Origin: Mesomycoplasma neurolyticum
GTDB lineage: Bacteria > Bacillota_I > Bacilli_A > Mycoplasmatales > Metamycoplasmataceae
DNA: 64,000 nucleotides
NCBI RefSeq assembly: GCF_900660485.1
Contig: NZ_LR214951.1
Span: forward strand, 124,001-188,000
Direction: 5' to 3'
The notes beneath the pieces are model-generated. The model searched no databases and was not told where the DNA came from. It saw only the letters and a list, made by a program, of their open reading frames with translations. Both the position numbers and the translations under genes were made by a program. Within the stretch, counting starts at the first letter, position 1; each line of letters begins with the position of its first letter. Below, piece by piece: positions 47,096-59,855 of this stretch.

Positions 47096-49222
47096 ATGAG
47101 AAGAAAAACCAAAAACATTTTATTAAAATTTTCATATTTATCTATAATTCCAATGTTAACGCCATTTGTTACATTAAGCGCTGAACTAAAAGATGAAGAT
47201 AAGAACAATATTAAAAAGATGTTTGATGATGCTATAAAAGCAGCAATAGAACAAATTGAAAAATATAAAAACAATATAAGTGAAACATCAGAATCTTTGA
47301 CAATAGAAAATTTATTTAAAATTTATTATTTAGAAAATCTTTTGCTTTTTTTAAAGCAAAATCAAAATGCTATTACTGATGATCCAAACTCATTTGGTTT
47401 TAATACAGTTTTTTTCAATAATATTTTAGAAAAAAAATCATTTAATAAAATTACAATAAAAATCGATGATAATGAATATACAAATGTTATCAACTCAAAT
47501 GATAATTCAGAAAAGTATGATTATTTAAAACATTTTTCTAATAGTATAAATAAAATTAATGAATCAGATGTTAAAAATGAAATCACCGATGAACAAAAAA
47601 CAACAATTTTTAATCGTTATGCCAAACAATTAGGTAGTGAATTTTTTAAAATTTTATTTAATGAAAATGATTTCCCTAATTTTTCAAACAAAGAATTTAT
47701 AAAATTTAAAACACTCACACAAGAAGATGGAAAGCAATTAAGTAGTATTGTTCCCAATTTCATAAATGATAGTTCATTAGAAAATTATTTTAGAACTAAA
47801 TATTCAAGTAGATTTGTTGAATTTGATTTAAAACAAAATTTTATTGATGATAAAAATGAAGAACAAACCGAGGAAAAAGAAGAAGAGAAAAAAGACAATC
47901 TTGAAAAACCTTCTTTTGAAAACATTTTATCAGATAATCCCAATGTAATAAATGATAAAAAGATTGATATTTCCAATATAAACGATCCTAGAAGACTAAG
48001 AATTTTAACACCTAACATAAAACCAAAATATATTACTCAATCTTTTAATGAACTAAGAACTGAATTTTTAAATTCTAATGATGAAAATAAATCAGAAAAA
48101 TTTTTCTTTTTTGATAACCCAATATTAACTAAATATAGATATGATGTCACTAAAATTGAAGATATTGATAAAGATGATGGCAAAGAAACCGCGTGATTCT
48201 ATGTTAAAATATCAGAAATTGAAAAACCTGACAATAATAGAATTTATAAAGTAAAAATTTTTAAAACAAACGCAACAAAAGAATTTCAAATAATTTATGA
48301 AAAAAGCATTGAAGTTATTAAAGAAATATATTTAAAATTATATAATAGCTTAAATATAGGGAAAGAAATGAAATTTACCAATATCCCTACTGGTGTAGTT
48401 AGAAATGAATTATTTAATTTTATAATTAATTCAGCGGATAATATTTATTATTTTGATAATAAAAAAGGTAAGAGTTTTGAAAAAATTAAAATAGATTTTT
48501 TTAATAAATTTTCAAAAAAAATACAGAATACAAACTTACAAAGTGTTTTAAAAAATTTTGAAAACGAATGAAGTGAATTATATTTAAATACTTTAAAAAA
48601 TACTGAATATAATCAAAGTGATGGAATTAATATTTTTAATACAATAGTAATTGGTTTTGAAAAAGATATTAATTATTATGAACAATTAATAAATGATGAT
48701 AAATATGATTTTAAAACTAACATTCAAGAATTATTTAAAAAAAATAATGGTGATCCTAAAATTATTAATGAACTTTTTAGTAATATAAAAAAAGATATTA
48801 AAATTTTAAAAAAACACACAACATGAAAAACTTTTGATATTTTAAGTTGGTATGACAAATATATACAAAACTTAAATAAGATAACAAAAAAATTTCAAAT
48901 AATAACTAATTTTTTAAAATTATCATCTGATTTAGAACAAAAAAACCCAGAAATTTTGGCAGCAAATTTAAATTTTGAAGATGTATATGAAACTACTCAT
49001 CAAGTTTTAACTGTAGATAAAACTACTAAAAAAACTTTTTCACTATTTTTAGGAATATTATTAATTATTGTTAGTTTTATTTTATTTATTACTACTTTGA
49101 TTAAAGTAAAAACACTAAAAATATCCAGCAAAAAAAATATTGCCTTTTTATCAAGTTCAATTTTCATTTTGATATTAGGAATAATATTAATAGCTTTAAA
49201 ATTTATTGGAGGAATTTTTTAA
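47096..49222 (+). CDS. Large ectodomain protein of the F1-like ATPase operon
   Basis: A 708-residue protein beginning with a signal-peptide-like segment (residues 7-28, ending LSA), followed by an extracellular helical, Asn/Lys/Glu-rich domain of about 590 residues with an acidic linker (about 260-272), and two C-terminal TM helices (about 645-665 and 680-705). The topology puts most of the protein outside the cell. A similar gene belongs to the characteristic seven-gene F1-like X0 operons, where it may connect the ATPase with surface proteins such as MIB and MIP. It starts 2 bases after the preceding stop and ends 3 bases before the alpha-like gene. Confidence 0.7.
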
Positions 49223-49225
49223 AAC

Positions 49226-50758
49226 ATGCAATTAAAAAAACTTATTGTTACAGCTATTCACGACTATATTGTGGAAGTTACAGGAAATTATAACTTTCGG
49301 CAAAGGCAGAATTTTACCATCGCTAATAAACCAGATATTAAAATGATATTAATAAATGCTGAAATAAATAAAGCATTCTTATTAACTAATGTGTCAAATT
49401 TTAATTCAATTTCAATCGGTGATGAAGTTATAGAAATGAAACAAAATGATGATGTTATAACTTCAAAAAATTTTTTTGGGAAAATTATCAATATTTTTAA
49501 TCAAGAAATTTTTCCAAAAAAACAAAATATTACAGAAAACTATTTAAATCAAAAAAGTAAAATTTTTCTTCAAAATTCACCATTAATGCGAACAAAAATG
49601 TTAAAAGAACAATTATATACAGGTATCATTGCAATCGACTTATTAATTCCTATTGGTAAAGGACAAAGAGAGTTAATTATTGGTGATCGTCAAACAGGTA
49701 AAACTCATATTGCAATAAACACTATAATTAATTCAGCTAAAAATAATGTTAAATGTATTTATGTTGCTATTGGTCAAAAGAAAGAAGATTTATCAAGACT
49801 TTATCACATTTTAGAAAATCATAAAGTTTTAGAAAATGTGATAATTGTGGATGCGCCTTCAACTAGTGCATATGAACAATATCTTTCAGTTTATGTTGCA
49901 ATGGCTCATGCTGAAAATCTAGCTTATTATAATGATGTCTTAATTGTTTTTGATGATTTAACTAAACATGCAAATATTATTCGTGAAATAGCACTTTTAA
50001 CTAACAAATCAGTGGGTAAAGAGGCAATGCCAAGTGATGTTTTCTTTGCTCATTCATCTTTATTAGAAAGAGCTGGTTTATTTGAAAATAAACATTCAAT
50101 AACAGCTTTACCAATTCTTAAAACAGTTGATGGAGATATAACAAGTTTAATTGCTTCAAACGTTATTTCAATTACAGATGGTCAAATTGTTACAAATAGT
50201 GATTTATTTAATTCTAATAAATTACCAGCTATTGATATTGAATTTTCTGTTTCAAGAACAGGAGGAAGCGTTCAAAATCATACTATTAAAAAAGTTTCTG
50301 GGGAAATTGGAAAAATTTATTACTCTTATAAAAAAAATCTAAAATTAGCAAATTTAGACTATGAATTAAACAAAGAAACATCATCACTTTTTTTTAAGGG
50401 AAAAATGATTGAAAAACTTTTTAATCAAAAAGGTTTTTCTCTTTATTCTAGCCGTTTTGTTTTATTAAGTTTAAAATTAATTTTATGACAAACATTAAAA
50501 AATATTAAAGAACATGAAAAAGCAATGAAATTTATTAATGTTTTAATTGATAATAATAAAATAGCTAATGATACTTTTAAAAAAATTCTTGAAGGTAAAA
50601 ATTATGATGAAAAAATTACAAGTGATTTCTTTGCATATGCATTAAAACAATATAGTGATGCTCTTAACTTGAATTGAGAATTAGAATATGAAAATTCATT
50701 TGTTGATTTTAGTTCTGAAGAATTAAATAAAATATTAAAACTAACAGGAGATAGATAA
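49226..50758 (+). CDS. F1-like ATPase alpha-like subunit
   Basis: A 510-residue homologue of ATP synthase alpha. It retains the P-loop [10 protein letters not shown] (about residue 152), the [14 protein letters not shown] stretch, [11 protein letters not shown] and the [11 protein letters not shown] segment, which holds the arginine finger. The N-terminal beta-barrel is divergent, showing it is a paralogue and not the housekeeping atpA. A strong ribosome-binding site (GGAGGAATT) precedes the ATG. It overlaps the beta-like gene by one base (TAATG). It should form a non-canonical alpha3beta3-type head. UGA-Trp is present at 50486 and 50675. Confidence 0.9.
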
Positions 50759-52146
50759 TGTCTGGAAAAATTATCAAATTAGAAAATGATGTTATTGAAA
50801 TTTATTTTAAAGAAAATGAATTACCAAAATTAAATTCTGTATTAACATTACATGACAACAAAAGTTTTTTAATAGCTGAAAGAATACTAAATAAAAATGT
50901 TGTAAGAGCTATTATTGTTAGTCAAATTCAAGATATTCAAATGTCAGATATTGTTATTGATACAAAAAGAGCCTTAATTGTACCTGTTGGTTTAGATGCA
51001 ACTAACAATATTTATAATTTTAGTGGCAAACCACTTATAGCAAACCGTAATAATAATATTAAATATGTGGAAATGAATTCAACAATTAACAAAGAAAGAA
51101 TTGTTGATGAAAAACCAAAAATTATTGAAACAGGTATTAAAGTAATTGATTTTTTCATCCCTATTGTTTCTGGATATAAACTTGGTATTTTTGGTGGGGC
51201 TGGAGTTGGTAAAACTATTTTGATGAAAGAAATTATTTTTAATATTAATAAAAAATATGATCAAAATAAAACTTATAATGTTTTTATAGGTTCTGGTGAA
51301 AGAAGTAGAGAAGCTATCGAACTTTTTAATGAACTAGAAAAATCAAATTTGATGAAAACATCTTCAATGTACATTTCTAGAATGAATGAGTCAGCTGGTT
51401 CAAGAATGTCAATTGTTCCTATTGGAATAACAGCTGCTGAATATTTAAGAGATTATGAGAAAAAAGATGTTTTACTATTTATTGATAATATTTATCGTTT
51501 TGTTCAAGCTAAAAATGAAGTAAGTGCATCTTTAGGTAAAAAACCATCTGTAGGTGGTTACCAAGCAACTCTAGATAGCGATATCGCAAATGTTCAAGAG
51601 AGATTATTTAAAAACAAAAATGGTTCAATAACATCTTTTCAAACTGTGTTTTTACCTATGGATGATTTATCTGACCCTTCTGTAGTTTCTGTATTTAATT
51701 ATCTTGATTCTAAATTGGTTTTATCACGTGAGCAAAGTGCTAAAAATATTTTTCCAGCATTTGATCCTCTTGAAAGTTTTTCGAATTCAGTGGATGTAAA
51801 TATTATTGGTGAAAAACATTTTAATGCTATTTTAGAAGTTAAAAAGATTTTTAAAATCTACAAAGATTTAGAAGATGTTATTTTGATACTAGGTTTTGAC
51901 GAGCTTGATGATGAAAATAAAATTATTGTTAAAAAAGCACTTCAATTAGAAAACTTTTTTAGTCAAAATTTCTTTACAACTGAAGAATTTACAAAAGAAA
52001 AAGGTGTTTATGTATCCCTAAGCGAAACTATTGCTTCTGTTATTAAAATTATTAATGGTGAATATATAAATCAAAATCCGGAAATTTTTAGCTATGTTGG
52101 TTCGACTTTGAAAATACCAACAGATAAAGATTTAAATTTAAAATAA
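50758..52146 (+). CDS. F1-like ATPase beta-like (catalytic) subunit
   Basis: A 462-residue homologue of ATP synthase beta. The catalytic features are intact: P-loop GGAGVGKT (about residue 147), catalytic Glu in GSGERSREA, DVLLFIDNIYRFVQA, and a DELDDEN version of the DELSEED torque motif (about 382). The C-terminus ends in YVSLSETIASVIKIINGEY. The divergent N-terminal barrel identifies it as the F1-like paralogue. Together with alpha-, gamma- and epsilon-like genes it makes a complete F1-type head. It is the last gene of the operon and is followed by a terminator. Confidence 0.92.
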   Translation: MSGKIIKLENDVIEIYFKENELPKLNSVLTLHDNKSFLIAERILNKNVVRAIIVSQIQDIQMSDIVIDTKRALIVPVGLDATNNIYNFSGKPLIANRNNNIKYVEMNSTINKERIVDEKPKIIETGIKVIDFFIPIVSGYKLGIFGGAGVGKTILMKEIIFNINKKYDQNKTYNVFIGSGERSREAIELFNELEKSNLMKTSSMYISRMNESAGSRMSIVPIGITAAEYLRDYEKKDVLLFIDNIYRFVQAKNEVSASLGKKPSVGGYQATLDSDIANVQERLFKNKNGSITSFQTVFLPMDDLSDPSVVSVFNYLDSKLVLSREQSAKNIFPAFDPLESFSNSVDVNIIGEKHFNAILEVKKIFKIYKDLEDVILILGFDELDDENKIIVKKALQLENFFSQNFFTTEEFTKEKGVYVSLSETIASVIKIINGEYINQNPEIFSYVGSTLKIPTDKDLNLK

Positions 52147-52150
52147 TAAA

Positions 52151-52182
52151 AGTGCATTGCTTATATAGCGATGCATTTTTAT
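52151..52182 (+). terminator. Terminator of the MIB-MIP-ATPase operon
   Basis: The stem TGCATTGC/GCGATGCA with a 7-base loop is followed by TTTTTATT, 6 bases after the beta-like stop. Confidence 0.82.
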
Positions 52183-52190
52183 TAACGCGA

Positions 52191-52196
52191 TATAAT
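52191..52196 (+). promoter_or_regulatory. -10 box of the restriction-modification genes
   Basis: A TATAAT lies exactly 6 bases before the methyltransferase ATG at 52203. No Shine-Dalgarno is present, so a leaderless mRNA is likely. Confidence 0.6.
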
Positions 52197-52202
52197 AAAA
52201 AC

Positions 52203-53473
<1,271 letters not shown>

Positions 53474-53490
<17 letters not shown>

Positions 53491-54649
53491 TGAATATTTT
53501 TATGATGAAATAGAGTTTCAACGTAATAATTTTGAAGAAACAAATGCGGCAAAATATAAAGGAAAACTAAAATTTATTTTTGATAAAAACGGTATTATTT
53601 TAGATTTAAAATGAGAATTTCAAACAGTTTTTTTTGATTTGTCTACCACTCCAAGTTGATTTAAATCAGAAACACATCTATTCAAATTAAGAAAAGAATT
53701 ATTAGAATTTATTGGAATTGGGAGTGAAAAATTATTTCCTAGAAAGGGACAAAAATTTCATAAACTTTATGAATTTTCACAGTCAGAAATTAGTAAATTT
53801 AATTTATGACTAAACACTAAATATAAAAGTACAATCAATAATGTAGGTGGATTAATTAAAGGTAATAATCCTGGAGGATGCGATTATAAACCCGAAAGTT
53901 GTGAGATGGTTGATAAAAATAACAATCGTTTTTCTACTTTTTTAAATGCTTCTTATATAAATGAAAAAAGAAATTTATTAATTGATTTTTCTACTGCAGA
54001 AAAGCAGCAAGAATTTTTTAATTATATTTATAATGATTTTAATTTTAAAAAAAATTATTTTGATATTATTCCTGAAAGAGAGAAAGAAATTTTTGAAATA
54101 ATTCAAAAACCTATTTCAGATGTTCTTAAAAAAAAGTTATGAAATGAACTTATGTCTAAATTAAAGAAAATTAAAAAATGAAATACTTTTCTTTATAAAA
54201 ATATTGCAGAATTAAGAAGAAGTTTTTCAAATGAAATTAAAAAAAATTATGAAAATTTAAAAATTTTTAATTTAGAGTATAGTGAAATTGAAAAATCTCA
54301 CATTGTACCAGTTATGTTTTACAAAGAAAAAATGTATAAAATTTTGCACAAAACTGATGGTGATATAGAAAATGAAGAATATAAAAAAAATGCAAACGCC
54401 ATTAAAAGCATTGATAATTTTTTAAATTTATCGCCTGATGCTCATAGGTTTTTTGATAAAAATTATTTTACTTTTGACACTGAGGGCAAAATTATTTTTT
54501 TAGAAAATAATGATGTAGGTTTTTTAAGTTGAAGAAAAAAAGGTAAAGATAAAGAATTTAACGAAATTCAGCAAAAATTTTTAATAAATAATGAAAGAAA
54601 AAATTATATTAAAAAAAGAAATGAAGAATTTTTAAAAATTAAAATTTAA
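53474..54649 (+). CDS. HNH-family restriction endonuclease, partner of the C5 methyltransferase
   Basis: A 391-residue protein with a C-terminal HNH-like nuclease motif: His in EKSHIVPVMFYKE (about residue 279), then NFLNLSPDAHRFFDKNYF (about 316-330), which supplies the Asn and second His. The N-terminal 250 residues are probably DNA recognition and contain no motif I recognise. The start overlaps the methyltransferase stop by 17 bases, with an upstream AAGGT. Translation may be coupled to the methyltransferase, so that the nuclease is not made when the methyltransferase is OFF. It is the likely cognate endonuclease of a type II system. UGA-Trp occurs in several places. Confidence 0.8.
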
Positions 54650-54663
54650 AATGTTATATTTTT

Positions 54664-54711
54664 AAAAATGTGTTTAAAATAAATAAGAAAATTTTTTAAG
54701 CACATTTTTTT
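54664..54711 (+). terminator. Terminator after the restriction-modification genes
   Basis: Long arms AAAATGTGTTTAAAA and TTTTTTAAGCACATTTT pair with a few mismatches and are followed by T-rich sequence, about 15 bases after the stop. Confidence 0.75.
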
Positions 54712-54948
54712 ATTATTGAGTAAAAAAGATATAAATATTGACTTCCAAAAAATGAACATTTTGTTATTTTTAATGCTTAAAAAATAAATTTTGCTTTTAA
54801 AAAATGCATTTTTTGTTAAAATTTATATTATTTTATTTATATTTTTAATTTTAAAAAAGCACTAAAATGGATTTGGTTGGGTGTGCATTAAAATGTGCTA
54901 ATCAAGTTGAAGTTTTAGGAAGAATAACAAACTAAAAAGGAGTTCTTA
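54712..54948 (+). promoter_or_regulatory. rpsB leader region
   Basis: No gene is seen here. A possible promoter lies around 54815-54835 (TTGTTAAAATTTATATTA). A stem-loop can form from AGCAC (54858-54862) and GTGCT (54895-54899) around a G/T-rich loop, the only non-AT-rich stretch in the region. It could be an S2 autoregulatory leader, but this is speculative. AAGGAG precedes the rpsB ATG. Confidence 0.35.
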
Positions 54949-55872
54949 ATGGAACAAAAAGAAATTATTAAAAAAAACAACAAAAAAAATGTTGTTGAAA
55001 ATGAAAAACAAGTTGAAATTATTTCAAAACAAAAATTATTAGAAGCAGGTACATATTTTGGGAGAAAAGCATCTTTATGAAATCCTAAAATGAAACCATT
55101 TATTTACACTAAAAAAATGGGAAATCATATAATTGATACTTCTAAGACACAAAAAGCATTAGAATTTGCATATAAATTAATTTATAAATATGCTTCAAAA
55201 GGTGCATCATTTATTTTTGTTGGAACTAAAAAACAAGCTAAAAAAGTTGTTGAAGCACAAGCTGCAAGAACTAATTCAGATTATGTTTCTGAAAGATGAT
55301 TAGGTGGTACACTAACAAATAGTAGAACAATTTTTTCAAGAGTAAGATATATGAGTGATCTTGAAAAAATGGCTGAAAGTAATTTCCCAGGATATACTAA
55401 AGTAGAAGCTTTATTAAAAAGAAAAGAGTTAGATAAGTTACATAAAAATCTAAATGGTATAAGAAACATGAAACAATTACCACAAGTAATGATTGTTGTG
55501 GATCCAAAATTAGATGAAATAGCTGTAAAAGAAGCGCGTAAAAAGAAAGTTAAAATTATTAGTATTTTAAACACAGATGCTGATCCTGATATGGTAGATT
55601 TAGGAATTCCAGCAAATGACAATTCAGTTAAATCTATTACATTAATTATTACTATTTTAGCTGATGCTATTGTTAGCGCTAAAAAAGGTGTTCCATTATT
55701 TGCATATCAACCAGATGAAAAAATTGTTTTACCAGAAGATGCAAATAAAGAAAAAACTAATTCTTTTGTAAATAACTCAGGTGAAAAACCAAATTTTGAA
55801 AAAAATAACACAAATAAATATAAAAACAAAGAAAATAATCAAAAAGAGAAAAAAGAAGTTGTTGAACAATAA
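54949..55872 (+). CDS. rpsB: Ribosomal protein S2
   Basis: A 307-residue small-subunit protein, located on the back of the 30S head and required for S1/mRNA platform formation in other bacteria. It has the typical [19 protein letters not shown] start, [13 protein letters not shown] and [13 protein letters not shown] near the centre, and [22 protein letters not shown] sequence. It has about 30 extra N-terminal residues rich in Lys/Asn and about 50 extra C-terminal residues (Asn/Lys/Glu-rich), common in mollicute S2. ATG 54949 follows AAGGAG by 7 bases. tsf follows after 20 bases in the usual rpsB-tsf order. Confidence 0.97.
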
Positions 55873-55892
55873 AAATAATAAAGGAGGTAAAT

Positions 55893-56804
55893 GTGGAAAA
55901 AGTGAATACAATGTCTTTAATTAAAGAACTTAGAGAAAGAACTGATGCTCCATTTATAGAGTGTAAAAAAGCATTAGAAAGTTCTGGATGAAATATTGAT
56001 AAAGCTATTGATTGATTGCAAAATAATGGGAAAGTTAAAGCAGCGAAAAAAGCAGGCAGAATAGCTGCAGAAGGTCTTGTTTCAATTGCGAAAAATGAAA
56101 AAAGTGTTGTTATTTTAGAAATTAATTCTGAAACTGATTTTGTTGCTAAAAATGCACAATTTGTTAATTTAGTTACAAAAATTTCAAATATTTTACTAGA
56201 AAATGATTTCACAACTAATGATGAAGCACTCAAACTCAAAAACGAAGAAGGTGTTACAGTTGAGGAACTAACAACTATAGCAACAGCTACAATTGGTGAA
56301 AAAATTGTATTTAGAAGAGCAAATAAATTTAATTATAACCCAATGACTCAAGTTGCCGGAACCTATGTTCATACAAATGGAAGAATCGCTTCAATTGTTA
56401 TACTAAATGGTAAAGATGAAGAAGTTGCAAAAAATATTTCAATGCATATTTCAGCAATGAATCCTGAATATACGTTTGTAACTGATTATCCAAAAGATGA
56501 ATATGAAAAATTAAAACAAGAATTTACTAATGAGTTAAATAAATCAGAGAAGGATAGCAAAAAACCTGAAAATATTAAATCTATGATGATACAAGGGAAA
56601 ATTGAAAAAGAATTATCTAAATTTGTTTTAGAACTTCAAGAATTTGTTGTAGATTCATCTTTTAAAGTTAAGAAATATCTTGAAAGTAAAAATTCGTCTA
56701 TTGTGTCTGTTGTGCGTTATGAAGTTGGTGAAGGAATTGAGAAAAAAGAAAATAATTTTGTCGCTGAAGTAAATGCGCAATTGGCTGAAGCAACAAAAAA
56801 ATAA
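55893..56804 (+). CDS. tsf: Elongation factor Ts
   Basis: A 303-residue guanine-nucleotide exchange factor for EF-Tu. Its N-terminal UBA-like part has the signature LIKELRERTDAPFIECKKAL, then the TDFVAKNAQF block and dimerisation/core domains ending in VVRYEVGEGI. GTG 55893 is taken as start because a strong AGGAGG lies 5 bases upstream; the in-frame ATG 55911 is the alternative and would lose only six residues. Two UGA-Trp codons sit near 55989-56014. It is co-transcribed with rpsB. Confidence 0.95.
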
Positions 56805-56810
56805 TTTTAA

Positions 56811-56845
56811 AAAAATTCCAAGTCAATATTTGGGATTTTTTTGTT
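56811..56845 (+). terminator. Terminator after rpsB-tsf
   Basis: The stem AATTCCAA/TTGGGATT (one T-G pair) with an 8-base loop is followed by a T run. Confidence 0.78.
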
Positions 56846-56852
56846 TTTAATA

Positions 56853-58043
56853 ATGAAAAAAGATAATTTAATTGAAATAAATAATTTATTATTTAAATAT
56901 GATAAAGAAAATATATTAAATATAAAAAAATTAGAGATAAAAGAAAAAAAATGAATTTCAATTGTTGGTCCTTCAGGAGCAGGTAAAACAACACTTTTAA
57001 ATTTAATATCTCAAATTAATATAGATGATACTTCATCAATAAAATTAAAAAACAATTTAAAAACTCATGAAATTGGTTATATTTTACAGAATCATGCATT
57101 GTATGAAGAAGCTAAGGTTTCAACAAATATTTATTTAAGTGCTAAAAATTCCTTCAAATGAAAAAAAGAAAAATACTTGAATTTTTATAATAATTTTTTA
57201 CAAGAAAACAATATTTCAAATAGTGATAAAATAAAAAAAATATTAAAAAAATACAATAATAGTATTTCAGAATATAAAGCAAAATTAATATTGCTAAAAT
57301 TAAAAATTTTAGTTAGTTTAAAATTAAAAACATTGAAAAATATTTTTGTCTTTTTAAAGCAACAAAAATTAAAATCTTTTTTTAATGATGAATTAAAAAT
57401 AATTGCTAAAAAATTAGAAATTCAAAATATTTTAAATAAAAAAGCCAAAAATATTTCAGGTGGGCAAAAACAAAGAGTTGCAATTGCTAAAGCATTAATC
57501 AAAAAAAATATTTTATTATTATTAGATGAACCATTTTCAGCTTTAGATGTTCAAATAAAAGAAAAGACATTAAAATTATTAAAAAAGATTAAGGAAGATT
57601 TTGACTTATCTATTGTTATGGTGACTCATGATCAAAATGATGCTTTAAAGATTAGTGATAAAATACTTTTAATAAATAAAGGCCAAATTATACAATATGA
57701 TGAGCCACAAAAAATTTTCGAAAAACCTTTTAATCTTTTTGCAGCTAATTTTTTTAGTAATCCTAGTATCGTATTAATTAAAAAATGCGATTCTCATGAT
57801 GTATATATAAGAGAAGACAAAATTTTTATAAATCTTGATTCTTCAGGTGATTTTATAATAAAAAATAAAAAATATTTAGGAAATAATTTTCTTTATACAA
57901 TTTATAATCCAACTTTTGAAATAACATGAAAATCAATGTCAAAAAATAATTTTAATGTTAATGATAGAGTAAAAGTTTATTTAAATAAAAAAGATTTTCT
58001 CTTTTTTAACAAAGAAGGAATTAGATATGAAAAAAATACATAA
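56853..58043 (+). CDS. ABC importer ATPase, sugar/glycerol type (UgpC/GtsA-like)
   Basis: A 396-residue ATPase of the carbohydrate-uptake (MalK/UgpC) class. Walker A GPSGAGKTT is at about residue 40 and the Q-loop ILQNHALYEE at about 77. The signature is NISGGQKQR (about 205), Walker B LLLLDEPFSALD, and the H-loop VMVTHDQNDA, with a C-terminal TOBE-like regulatory domain. About 90 Lys-rich residues are inserted between the Q-loop and signature, a feature seen in some mycoplasma UgpC proteins. It overlaps the first permease gene by 17 bases. Substrate is unknown; glycerol, glycerol-3-phosphate or a sugar are the likely options by class. Confidence 0.85.
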
Positions 58044-58965
58044 AAAACATTTAATGTCAATTTTATTTATTTTGCCCTTTATCATTTTTATAATTTTATT
58101 TTATATTTATCCATTTTATTTTAGTTTAAAAAACGCATTTATTTTTCCTGATAATGAATACAAGGAAACAAATTTTATTTTTGGTATTAAAAATTTTTCT
58201 TTAGTTTTAAAAGATAAAGATTTTTGAATAGCTTTTAATAATTCCAATTTTTTATTTTTTTTAGGATTGCCAATAAGTATTTTAATTTCTTTGATTTTTG
58301 CATTTTTATTAAATTCGTTGCTTTCTAAAATTTTCAAAAAAATATTTATTAACATTATTTATTCACAATTTTTTATTTCTATATTTGCAATAGGAATATC
58401 TTTCACATTACTTTTTGGTGAAAAAAATGTTTTTTTTAAAATGTTTAACATTGAATATAATGTTATAAACAATAAAAATGTTTGAGTTTTTAAATTCTAT
58501 CTTTTATTTTTTACAGTTTGAAAAAGTCTTTCATTTAATATTGTTTTTTTAAGTTTTATTTTCGCCTTTTTAGATAATAAATATAACAAACAAATTGGTT
58601 TGGATAAACTAAAGTTTAAAGATAAATTTATTTATTTATATTTTTTAGAAAACAAAAAAATGTTTTTTATACTTTTGTATAGTAATATAACTTTCACTTT
58701 TTTAATTTATCCTGGAATACTTTTGGAAAATGAAGCAGATATTTTAAAAATAAATGGTCATACTTTTTCAAGTTATATTTTAAATTTACTAAATCCTCTT
58801 GATAATTCTATATATTTTGACTACAACAAAGCTTTTGCAGCAAGCATTATAGTAATTTTATATTTATTTTTAATTATTGTAATATCTATATTGTTTTATT
58901 GAATAATTAAAATATTATATTTAAAAATAAATAAAATAAAGGAATCTAAGTATGTATGTATATAA
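58027..58965 (+). CDS. ABC importer permease 1 (MalF/UgpA-like)
   Basis: A 312-residue inner-membrane permease with about six TM segments, beginning with the family start (FILPFIIFIILFYIYPFYFSLKNAF). A weak EAA-loop equivalent (GLDKLKFKDKFIYLYFLENKK region, about 195-220) would contact the ATPase. It overlaps the ATPase gene by 17 bases and the second permease gene by 14 bases, so the three form a tight operon. No substrate-binding lipoprotein gene is adjacent, so specificity is unknown. Confidence 0.82.
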
Positions 58966-59773
58966 AAAAATATTTTTAGAAATTATTAAAAACCTTTTAA
59001 TAATTTTTTTAATATTAGTTCTTTTGTTTCCTTTATATTATTTAATTGTTTTATCTTTAAAAAGTAATACTTCCATTAATAATGGAGATTTTTCAGTATT
59101 ATTAAAAGAATGAAATTTTAAAAATTTTTCATTTTTAAAAGATGCATTTTTTTGAAATGCATTAGCAGTTTCTTTTGGTGCGATTATTTGTTTAATTATA
59201 GTTAGAGTATTTACCTACACATTGTTTGCTTGAGGTTTTTTGTATTTAAATAAATATATAAAAAAAATATTTTATATTATTTTAATAATAGTAAGTTTAA
59301 TACCTGAATTTAGTATATTTTTAGCACTTAAAATGGTGATATCATCTTTAAAAATAATGAATGTTTTGACATGATTTAACCTTTCGACTAATTCTATATT
59401 TTCTATTTTTCTTTTATTTAATTTAATATCTGTATTAGAAAAAAGTAAAGAAAAAGTTAATATTTATGGAAAAATAGATAATTTAAAATTAATTGAAAAA
59501 TTTTATTTTTTAATTTGAAAAGAAATTAAAGGATTGATTTTGTTAACTATAATTTTTAGTACAATTTCAATGTGAAATAGTTATTTATGACCTAGTTTTT
59601 TATTATCTAACAATGAAGAACAAACAATATCTATTTGATTTAGAAATTTAGGTCAAAAATCTTTAGGTTCTAATTTTGTAAATATTCAATCAGCAGGTGC
59701 ATTAATATCTCTTATTGTCCCTTTAACTATTTATATTTTATTTTCTAAAAAAATTAATAAATTTATTTTTTAA
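58952..59773 (+). CDS. ABC importer permease 2 (MalG/UgpE-like)
   Basis: A 273-residue permease with six TM segments. The N-terminus follows the MalG/UgpE type (FPLYYLIVLSLKSNTSIN), and the EAA-like loop YGKIDNLKLIEKFYFLIWKEIKG (about residues 172-194) marks the contact with the ATPase. RBS AAAGGA is about 9 bases upstream of ATG 58952. It closes the three-gene importer operon, with a bidirectional terminator beyond. Trp is UGA throughout. Confidence 0.82.
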
Positions 59774-59796
59774 TTTTAAATTTATAATTCAAAACA

Positions 59797-59848
59797 AAAA
59801 AAACAAAACTATCACTTATTTTTACAAATAATATAGTTTTGTTTTTTT
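59797..59848. terminator. Bidirectional terminator between the importer operon and the glycosyltransferase gene
   Basis: The arms AAACAAAACTAT and ATAGTTTTGTTT, with A and T runs on opposite sides, lie between two convergent genes. Confidence 0.82.
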
Positions 59849-59855
59849 GTTTTTT

